DNA of 16,720 bases from assembly GCA_004802705.1 (NCBI GenBank), contig SGPL01000651.1, positions 1 to 16,720 of the forward strand, read 5' to 3'. Position 1 is the first letter of the stretch. Every line of letters begins with the position of its first letter. Of the stretch, positions 10,003-16,720 are shown piece after piece. The stretch comes from Bondarzewia mesenterica. Taxonomy: Eukaryota > Basidiomycota > Agaricomycetes > Russulales > Bondarzewiaceae. The notes below the pieces were generated by a model that worked only from the letters and a program-made list of their open reading frames with translations, searched no databases and was not told the origin of the DNA. Both the position numbers and the translations under genes were made by a program.

Positions 10003-10425
10003 TGTCATGAACAGTACTATTACATTTATACTTTCTTTTTTGTTCACTCTGGACGCATTTCTCTTTCACTTCTAATAAGGTGGCTTGATCACCCATGATC
10101 TCTTATATACTTGATCTATCCCTACACCCATGCCCCTATATAATTATATTATCTTAGTTTATACACCACAGCACATACTATTTATATCTCCACAGTAGTG
10201 TCTCCTTTTCTTAGCTTGATATAACTTCATCTTAGCTCTGTATTAGCCAGGACTTGTGCACAATAGAACATAGGGTGCCAACCCTTACCTTTGATGTCAC
10301 TCTCAGCTTAAATTAGCTCTAGCTAACATCTAATAAGAATCCTCTATCAAGACCCCTCTGCTATATAAAGGCAACAAACTAGTGCGACTACCAAGTCAAG
10401 CTATCAACACTCGAGTGTCTTGACA
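10003..10425 (+). repeat. 5' LTR
   Basis: 423 bp, starting TGTCATGAAC and ending TCTTGACA, with a 5-bp terminal inverted repeat TGTCA/TGACA. It aligns throughout with 14040-14474 and, reversed, with 9504-9912. Compared with the 3' LTR, many C/G positions have become T/A: for example CTAATAAGGTGGCTTGATC here against CTAACAAGGCAGCCCAATC there. Three CpG remain by eye. Confidence 0.9.
10136..10145 (+). promoter_or_regulatory. TATA-like element in 5' LTR
   Basis: TATATAATTA lies about 133 bases into the LTR, at nearly the same offset as ATTATATATA in the 3' LTR (14171-14180), so it may be the U3 core promoter. The second TATATAAAG at 10373-10381 has no counterpart in the 3' LTR and may be a product of C-to-T decay. 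Confidence 0.35.
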
Positions 10426-11204
10426 ACTATATCAAGCTCTCACAAATAAACCTGAACCTGAATCTAAATCAAGGGCCATAGACTTATCCAGTTGCACTTG
10501 AAGGCCTAATAAGCCTATGCAACAAAAGCCCAAGGTAGTTTATCTTCAAAGAAGCACCAAGAGACATCAAAGTGATGACAAATAATAGCAAGTGTCTCTA
10601 ATTTTAAAATAAGACCAAACACTATTTCATTCAAAAGCACCCTACCAGATGGAGTTCAGATTATCTCAGGAGGAAGGTACAATGCATTACTAAAAACATA
10701 TCTCTCGAGGATGCACCTAAATACCTACAATGATGAGGAGAAATCTATATACTCCATCCACTATGATACCCAGTGTTGCTCTTGGATATTCAATAAAATA
10801 GAAAACCCACTACCTACTGAAATTCAAGGAGAAACTGCTGCATCCTCAGCTGCACTTCATGCAGATAACTAAAGGAATGTACCACCAGGACCATCTGAGT
10901 CCAGTAGCTCACTCATTTGATCTCCATAGGTGAGCATCCACTAGGAGCTTTATGACAACTCACAGATCAAAAACCCCACTCTACCTCCTGAACCAAATTA
11001 AAGACCACCTATGCCTGTACTGCTCCTATCTGCTCCTATCAGCACAAACCCCATACCCACACCACCCTAAACATTCAACTCACTATTATTGAATTATTGA
11101 ACTCACTACCTCCTCTCCCTTTACTATCACAAGGAATGTCTACTGCATAATCAACCAATAAATTGAGCCTAAAAATAAAGACCCCCACGTCCTTCAACAA
11201 AAAA
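10426..11204 (+). other. Gypsy leader and unresolved Gag N-terminal region
   Basis: The stretch between the 5' LTR and the first recognisable Gag capsid residues. It is richer in C than the DNA to the left. Several short frames are readable (an ATG at 10649 begins MEFRLSQEEG but stops at codon 15), with Pro/Ser-rich text at 10890-11100 in more than one frame. I could not decide a start codon or a single frame. No tRNA-complementary primer site was recognised. Confidence 0.4.
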
Positions 11205-12060
11205 AAGAGAAAGCTCTAGGCTCTTCCTCTTGGAGTGTAAAATCTATTTTTGAAGAAAATCTAAAGAATTTCTAGATGATGTGAGAGCATTGGATGAATA
11301 GCAAAAGGTACTATTCACCCTATCTTACCTAGAAGGAGGAATAGCTGAAATGAGGAAGCTGTTACAAATTAAAGCCTTTGAAACTAAAGATAACTATAAA
11401 AAAGTGAACTAGCTTCAAGAAGGCATTTACTGATCAGTTTGCAGATGCAAATATTGCAGCAAATGCCAGAACAAAACTAGACTAAATTAGGCAGGAAAAA
11501 TGAATGGCAGATGACTTCATCACTGAATTCAAGAACCTAGCATCAGAATTCAAAATTACTGAAGATCCAGCACTCAACTTGCTGATCATAAAAGAGGTCT
11601 ATTAAAAGGTTTTGATACTAACTAAAATTATTGATTAGTATAAAGATGCCATTGTTGTAGATAACTAATAGCAAAAGCTACAACCTTTCCTCAATAGGAA
11701 CCTCCCCTCTCAAAAATATAATGAGGATTAGGTATCGAGAGGAAACAAGATGCACGACCTCAATGCAATNGACATAGATAGGGAAAAAAAAAGTGAAAGT
11801 GAAAGTGAAGATGCATGCTACCAACACACTCTCAAAAAGAAATAAAAAGCAGTATATGAAAAAAGCATGCCACTTTAGGTGCAGCAATACTGAGCACTAA
11901 GCCAGGGACTGCCCAAAATGTGACATCTATACTAAGACTATGAAGGAAGAAGAAGAGAGCAGGAGAAAGATGATAATAAAAAAAAGTATAAAAAATTATC
12001 AAAAAACTCTCTATAGAAGAAAAAGAAGCCCTCACTAGCTCCGATGAGGAGAATAATGGA
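11205..12060 (+). pseudogene. gag: Gag polyprotein remnant (capsid and zinc knuckle)
   Basis: Gag would form the virus-like particle and bind element RNA. Capsid text starts near 11215 (RLFLLECKIYF), followed by EFLDDVRALDE and FTLSYLEGGIAEMRKLLQIK, then, after a one-base shift in the A-run near 11398, TSFKKAFTDQFADANIAANA and ADDFITEFKNLASEFKITED. Another shift in the A9 run near 11785 leads into a zinc knuckle at 11868-11912 with residues C-H-F-R-C-S-N-T-E-H-stop-A-R-D-C, whose stop is a likely mutated Gln and whose first Cys spacing is C-x3-C instead of the usual C-x2-C. A basic, Lys-rich tail follows. Stops such as TAG before QKVLF and TGA in KK-stop-TSF fit CAG and TGG ancestors. Confidence 0.82.
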
Positions 12061-12169
12061 GGAGCTTTGACAAGTTCAAAGTTTAAGATGTAGCTTTGGA
12101 TGAAGAGCTGCTATAATAACTCCATCTTTGTAAAACTTATAAAAGGTGAGCAATTAAAGATTGCATCAT

Positions 12170-12500
12170 GGATATCTCAGTGCAGCATAAAAAAATATCA
12201 GGATAAAAGCAATGATTGACAGTGGAGCCACTAAAAGGTTCATTCACTAGAAGGCGATACAAAAATATGAGCTAAAAATTATAAAACTCAAGAACAAGAA
12301 CAAGATCTATAATGTCGACAATATAGAGAATGTCTTAGAAAAAATCAAAGAATTTGTATGATTGCACCTACAGATAGGAGATCACATCAAAACAACCAAA
12401 CTATATGTTTCTAACATCAAAGATGATGAGCTGATCCTGGGACTCCCCTAGCTGTGAACTCACAACTCAATAATCGACTGATGAAGTGAAATAAACCATT
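12170..12500 (+). pseudogene. Retroelement aspartic protease remnant
   Basis: This domain would cut the polyprotein. The frame, shared with the reverse transcriptase downstream, reads KAMIDSGAT at 12206-12232, the active-site D-S-G motif, followed about 60 codons later by DDELILGLP (near 12424-12450), the conserved hydrophobic-ILG element that packs against the active site in retropepsins. After LGLP the expected Trp and Arg codons are TAG and TGA, then THNSIID leads to two more TGA codons, again as if Trp/Arg had mutated. Length and order match a Ty3/Gypsy protease domain. Confidence 0.85.
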
Positions 12501-12649
12501 TTTAAAACTGCCTACACTAGTGTGAAATGAACTGATAAAACTGGCACTATAGTTAGTCACTGAGGAGGATCCTCTATAAATGTACAGAAAAAGAAACTAT
12601 AAAAGCAACGTCAATCTCGCAGAAGTTAGCAGAAGAAGCAAGAAAGGAT

Positions 12650-14039
12650 AAACCAATGAAATCAATTAAAGAGTCCATCCCTGCTCACTATCTATTACAC
12701 TGATAGATATTTGAAGAAGCATCACGGCAATTCTCACCCCCTTGTACATGAGACCATAAGATTGAGCTAAAGCCTAAATCATCAAACAGAATCTCTATAA
12801 AGATAATTTCTCTGTCTAGGAATAAACAGGCAAAACTCGATAAGTTTTTAGATCAGCACTTAAAACAAGGGACCATCAGGACCTCTAAGTCCCCTTACAC
12901 TTCACCATTCTTCTTTGTCAAGAAGAAGGATAGTAAGCTTTGCCTAGTGTAGGATTACCAAAAGCTAAATAAACACATCATCAAAAATTGGTATCCCTTC
13001 CCATTCAGTTCAGATATCATAGAAAGTCTCAAAGACAAGCATATATTTACTAAAATGGATGTCTGCTAAAGCTATAATAATATCTGCATCAAGAAAGGGG
13101 ATCAGGTGAAGGCAGCATTCCTCACAAATTGAGGGCTATTTGAGCTGATGGTTATATTCTTTAAATTGACCAACTCACCAGCAATGTTTCAGACAATGAT
13201 GAACAAGCTCTTTAAGGACCTGATTGCAATAGGAGAAGTGATTATTTATATGGATGATATTCTAGTGGTGATAGTTTGTATAGAAAGGCATCAGGAACTC
13301 ATAAACAAGATACTCTGCTGGTTGACAGAGAATAATCTCTTCCTCAAACTAGAGAAGTACACTATTGAGATTGACAAGGTGGACTACCTTAGATTTATTA
13401 TCTCTCACAAAAAAATGTAGATGGACCCTGTCAAAATTGAAAGATTGTTCAACTAGCTCACACCTTGAAGGGTTAGAGACATATAATTATTCCTGAATTT
13501 TAGAAACTTTTACCATCATTTTATCAAAGGATACACCCAGTTGGCCCAACTCATGCATAACTTTATAAAAAAGGATATTAAATAGCATTGAGATAGGCCC
13601 CAATAAAGTGCATTTGATACACTAAAGGGGGCATTTATGTTCACATCAGTATTAATCTAACCAGATACCATGAAACCCTTTAGAGTCAATATAGATGTAT
13701 TGCTCATGGCAATTAGGGGGATCTTACTGCAGAAAGCTAAAGATGGACAGTGGCATCCATGTGCCTATCTTTCTAAAGGGTTTTCTCCTACAGAGCAGAA
13801 CTATGATGTCTATGATAGTGAATTGCTGGCAATAATTTGAGCTTTTGAGGCATGAAAACACTTCTTAGAAGGATTAGAGCATACTATAGCAGTCCATTTA
13901 GATCTTAAGAACTTAATGTTCTACAAGGATGCCCATAAAGTGAACTACAGACAAGCTCAATGGGCACTCTTCCTGACCCATCTATTATATCAAAAGAATA
14001 AAGTGTATACCAGATGGTCTCTCTTGCTGATCGGACTTC
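12650..14039 (+). pseudogene. pol: Ty3/Gypsy reverse transcriptase and RNase H remnant
   Basis: One plus frame (codon starts at 12833, 13148, 13694) carries the whole RT-RNase H. RT: connecting region IFEEASRQFSPP, then SPYTSPFFFVKKKDSKLCLV-stop-DY, the first catalytic Asp in FTKMDV (13058), LTNSPAMFQTMMNKLF, and YMDD at 13247-13258 with the catalytic Asp pair. The thumb includes MDPVKIERLFN. RNase H: Asp at 13694 (VNID), Glu at 13820 (DSELLAI), Asp at 13901 (VHLDLKN), with WHPCAYLSKGFSPTEQNYDV between. Stops match mutated Q, R or W (V-stop-DY for VQDY; N-stop-GLFE for NRGLFE). MDV-C-stop-S-YN for the usual MDVRWGYN shows three such changes in a row. The RNase H tail shifts frame near 14000 (PDGLS visible), then meets the LTR. 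Confidence 0.93.
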
Positions 14040-14474
14040 TGTCATGAACCGCATTAGTACATTTGTTTTCTTATCAATTGGATGCACACTTACCTACACT
14101 TCTAACAAGGCAGCCCAATCAGCCACGATCCCTTTACCTACCTGATCCTTCCTATCACTCATGCCCTTGTATTATATATAGCAATGGTCCGTGTGCCACA
14201 GAAGGCGCTATTTATACTTCCACAGCAGCTTCTTTCACCTCTAGCNNNNTNTNTTCNCNTCTAGCTTNATATACTTGGTCTTTTGCTCTGTATTAGCATA
14301 GACTNGTGCNTNATAGAACACAGGGTACCAGCCCCTGCTTCTGACATCACCTCAGCTTGACTTTGGCCCCAGTCTAAGCATCAGAATGAACCCTCTCTAT
14401 CAGAACTGCCACTATCAGGCATCAAAACTGGCTCGACGACTGCGTCAAGCCACCAGACCTAGGGCATCTTGACA
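14040..14474 (+). repeat. 3' LTR
   Basis: 435 bp, starting TGTCATGAAC and ending CTTGACA, pairing with 10003-10425. It retains about seven CpG and many C/G positions lost from the other two copies. An N-rich patch at 14246-14312 shows poor base calling. No polypurine tract precedes it (the bases before it are a pyrimidine-containing RNase H tail), unlike the inverted LTR. Its right edge interrupts a minus-strand gene. Confidence 0.9.
14171..14180 (+). promoter_or_regulatory. TATA-like element in 3' LTR
   Basis: ATTATATATA sits about 131 bases into the LTR, at nearly the same offset as the TATA-like run in the 5' LTR. This conserved placement suggests a U3 promoter core. It could in principle drive transcription rightwards into flanking DNA, antisense to the broken minus-strand gene. 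Confidence 0.35.
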
Positions 14475-15467
14475 GAAAGTGCATCAGTGTCAAACTCTCC
14501 ATCAGAGGAGGCAATCTCTTAGAAAGAAACTAGATCTCGTGTGAGGATGACATCCATGTAGAATAGTAAGACATACCTCGAAGAGCACATGGTGAATTTT
14601 GAACCAGTTCAGGTCCTTTCTAAGCAAGAGACCCCTACGACCAAAACCAGGGGTAGACTTCTACTCCTGCAACTGCAGGAGATTGCGAATGGTCTCCGTG
14701 AAGTCTACATTGTAAGGGGTACTGTCAGGTGTCTCAAGCGCAAGCAATGGCTTGACATCAGCCAGGCATGAGCAAAATGGTGAGGGTCCACGATAACCAC
14801 CATCGGCAGTCATCCAAAAATCACTAGCGCTGACCACACTAACTGTGGACAGATTAGCAAGGTCGTGGCCACCAAGAGGCACACCACTGTCATCTAACAC
14901 CACATCTACAGTAGGCTTCCTGATGAGCAAGTCACGGTTGCCATCATGGACCCACATCACCTTGTCTTACAGTGAACGGTCACCCAGGTAAGATCCAGAC
15001 TGCAACAACCTGTCGTGAGTTTTAATGAGGCAAATAGGCAGAAATGGGAGCATATCGCCAGTCGATAGATGGATTGGTGAAGGCACAATTCCAGCTGATG
15101 GAGTGGATGGTGTGAGAGATGTCGACACAGGTGATAGGGTCAAGCTATCAAGCATGGCTACACCTGTAGATGCCATGATGACAGTGACCTAGAATACACT
15201 GTAAGTGATGAAGGGCACTGAAGAAGAGAAGATGACTTCTACTGGCTGTACAAAGGGCATATCCGCCGTGCTTGAGTTGTTGGGTGGTATCTGTGCTGTT
15301 TCGATAGAGGGCGACTGATCCACCTATCATAGAGGTTTAGCGATTGTAGCACTTGACGGCTAGATGTGGCAACATACCAGAGCATCAGATGGGGTTGATG
15401 CTGTTGAAGGCATTGCAAGACGCTGAGCAGCAGTCACAGAAGTTTTTTTGGTAGAGGAGCCAGCCAT
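14475..15467 (-). pseudogene. Unknown minus-strand gene with intron, cut by the 3' LTR
   Basis: Unrecognised. A single minus frame runs from ATG at 15467 (MAGSSTKKTSVTAAQRLAMP) for about 297 codons, interrupted by six stops whose high ends are 15362, 15329, 15326, 15191, 14969 and 14663. TAG and TAA fit mutated CAG/CAA and TGA fits CGA; there is no frameshift. The N-terminal third is Ser/Thr/Pro-rich and probably disordered; the middle and C-terminal parts look folded (KVMWVHDGNRDLLIRK, ASDFWMTADGGYRGPSPFC, TPYNVDFTETIRNLLQLQE). No signal peptide or membrane span is evident. The frame ends at a perfect 5' splice site GTATGT (14576-14571); a 47-base intron would end at CTAG (14530), after which the frame stays open (FLSKRLPPLMESLTLMHF) to the LTR edge. 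An in-frame stretch upstream of the ATG, to 15686, is open too, so the start is uncertain. Confidence 0.62.
14530..14576 (-). other. Putative 47-base spliceosomal intron
   Basis: On the minus strand the donor is GAG/GTATGT, a strong fungal 5' splice site, placed between codons (phase 0). The acceptor is CTAG at 14533-14530, with CTCAC about 13 bases upstream as a possible branch site. The exon text stays open on both sides. The length is near the lower end for basidiomycete introns. A later acceptor cannot be excluded. Confidence 0.5.
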
Positions 15468-15635
15468 AACAATCAATGATAGGCAGAAGAGTGAGGAAGA
15501 GTTGATGGTGTCGATGAGTGTGACTCGCATTTCATTTTTAAGAGCTGAGTGATGGTCCGTGCACTGAGATAAAAAAAATTTCCAGCCAGCCGATGGATGT
15601 TCTATGGTCCACAGGTAGTCAGGGACACTTTTTAG

Positions 15636-16720
15636 TGCTTGCTCCTCTGGAAAGTGCAAATGGAGGCAGATGTGTGTGGAGGACATGGCTTGTCCAATGA
15701 GAATGTGCTACCGTCCACATTGCAAGAGGGACCAGAACGTGGTGACTATCCACCAGCTGTTTTACCGCTCTGAGCAATGCAACAAGAAGCCAACATGAGT
15801 GATGTTCAGTTGCAGTCACTGCTGGTAGAGGAAGCACTGACAGTGGTTGAACCCATAGAGCTGAAACTCGATCAGCAGCATGCTTATGAGATTGTCAGGT
15901 GGCATCTGGAACAGACCTTGGCGGGTAAAAGCATACCTGCCTTACGACTGTTGATACATGGCAAAGGTGGAATGGGGAAGTCCAAAGTGATCCAATTGAT
16001 CACTGCTATGTTTGAACAGCACAGCGCTGAGAACATGTTGCTGAAGGCAGCGTACATAGGCATTACAGCATCTTTGATCAACGAGAAGACGATGCACAGC
16101 ATCAGTATGATCAGCCATATGGGGCATCCACTCAGCGATGAAACGAAGGTGTGGCTCAGTCAGTTCTGAGTGCACTATGTGTACCTCATCATCGATGAGT
16201 GCTCCATGTTGGGGAAAACTTTTGTGGCTCAGCTATCACGAAACATTGGCATAGGAAAGCAGAAAATGGGCGCACTGAACATGATGAGTTTATTTGGTGG
16301 GATCAACGTGATCCTCTGTGGTGATTTCTAGCAGTTTCCTCCTGTGGCCACATCGCTGTCAGAGGCATTATACTAACCATCTGACCCAGCATGGGATTTG
16401 ATCGACGCGCAGGTTAGTAGCACCATTTACGATGAATTCCGAGATGTGATAATCTTGAAGGAGCAAGTTCATGTCACCAACAGCAGATGGAATCAGTTTC
16501 TGCAGAACTTACAGTATGGGTGAGTCGAGGCAGCCGATCTGGCAATGTTGCAGATGCTCATCATCATATCGAAAGGGAACGGCATGTCCACGGATTTTTC
16601 AGGACCTCCATAGAATGGTGCAATGTTGGTCACTCTGCAGCATGCAGTCTGAAAGCAGTGGAATGAAGCGGCAGTAGGAAAGTATTGTCGAGAAACACAA
16701 CATCCGTCATCATCGATGAA
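15636..16720 (+). pseudogene. PIF1-like helicase of fungal Helitron type, decayed, open at window end
   Basis: A superfamily 1 DNA helicase that would unwind DNA; in fungi this PIF1-like family is carried by Helitron elements or found as related repeats. Walker A is HGKGGMGKSK (15957-15986). Walker B is YLIIDECSM with Asp-Glu at 16194-16199, and the following ILCGDF-stop-QFPPV (16311-16343) is helicase motif III. Later WNQFLQNLQYG and LQHAV-stop-KQWNEAAVGKY match conserved C-terminal segments. The frame never shifts. Seven in-frame stops (15771, 16167, 16329, 16374, 16521, 16611, 16650) all fit one or two transitions from CGA, CAG, CAA or TGG. The frame can be followed upstream past TAG 15633 to about 15483, head to head with the minus-strand gene. 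No Rep/HUH nuclease motif is visible in the window, so the Helitron replication domain is missing or never adjacent. Confidence 0.85.

Larger units (their letters stand above)
10003..14474 (+). mobile_element. Ty3/Gypsy LTR retrotransposon lacking integrase, decayed
   Basis: A 4.47-kb element bounded by LTRs that both begin TGTCATGAAC and end with TTGACA. The order inside is leader, Gag with zinc knuckle, aspartic protease, reverse transcriptase, RNase H, then directly the 3' LTR; the integrase expected after RNase H in Ty3/Gypsy elements is absent. Domain order and motifs (DSGAT, YMDD, the RNase H D...E...D) place it in Ty3/Gypsy. No primer-binding site could be identified after the 5' LTR. 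The five bases outside each end (TTAGT at 9998-10002, GAAAG at 14475-14479) do not match, so no target-site duplication is present. Coding is broken by many transition-type stops and by Gag frameshifts, so it is non-functional by itself. Confidence 0.92.

Noticed and set aside
10426..10460. Primer-binding site after the 5' LTR
   Set aside because: No stretch clearly complementary to a tRNA 3' end (TGG-type start) was seen in the first bases after the LTR.
11678..12035. Two overlapping minus-strand open frames rich in Phe, Leu and Ile
   Set aside because: They are antisense to the Lys-rich, A-rich Gag tail, including the zinc knuckle on the plus strand.
13905..14296. Minus frame over the RNase H tail and plus frame in the 3' LTR
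   Set aside because: One is antisense to RNase H; the other lies within a non-coding LTR and crosses an N patch.
15884..16175. Two minus-strand open frames
   Set aside because: Both are antisense to the Walker A region of the helicase on the plus strand.
14475..16720. Helitron ends (5' TC, 3' hairpin with CTRR)
   Set aside because: CTAG and similar short motifs occur, but no convincing hairpin-plus-CTRR end could be tied to the helicase, and the gene runs off the window.

Overview
The window looks like transposon-rich heterochromatin of a filamentous fungus, most likely a basidiomycete (inference). The evidence is a Ty3/Gypsy element with chromovirus-type RT/RNase H, a PIF1-like helicase of the kind that travels with fungal Helitrons, a short GTATGT...CTAG intron in a broken gene, and almost every disabled codon being explicable as a C-to-T change on one strand or the other (CAG/CAA to TAG/TAA, CGA to TGA, TGG to TAG/TGA). 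That is the footprint of RIP-like or 5-methylcytosine-deamination decay. No rRNA, tRNA, CRISPR array or intact protein gene was seen.

Layout. 1-9503: very AT-rich DNA with scattered single Ns up to 7159. It contains worn coding remnants: a convincing one on the minus strand (1-2040), a weaker minus one (2440-3560), a convincing plus one (about 4290-6407, carrying an in-frame 24-bp minisatellite), and a weak plus one (6843-8160). The rest reads as non-coding. 9504-9912: an inverted LTR preceded, on the minus strand, by a purine-rich tract and a 90-bp tail of its own element. 10003-14474: a Ty3/Gypsy element in plus orientation with both LTRs (TGTCA...TGACA), Gag, protease, reverse transcriptase and RNase H, but no integrase; the RNase H tail runs straight into the 3' LTR. 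14475-15467: a minus-strand gene of unknown function, with an intron and six C-to-T-type stops, cut off by the 3' LTR. 15483/15636-16720: a PIF1-like helicase on the plus strand in one frame with seven stops, continuing past the window.

Decay is graded. CpG and GC are lowest on the left and recover sharply from the 3' LTR rightwards; the two LTRs of the same Gypsy element differ in the same direction. Nothing here should make a functional protein. The interest lies in nested insertions, the missing integrase, unknown gene remnants and the polarity of the mutational process. In the AT-rich part, relaxed reading (allowing stops as Q/R/W) makes many frames look plausible, so those calls are graded low.
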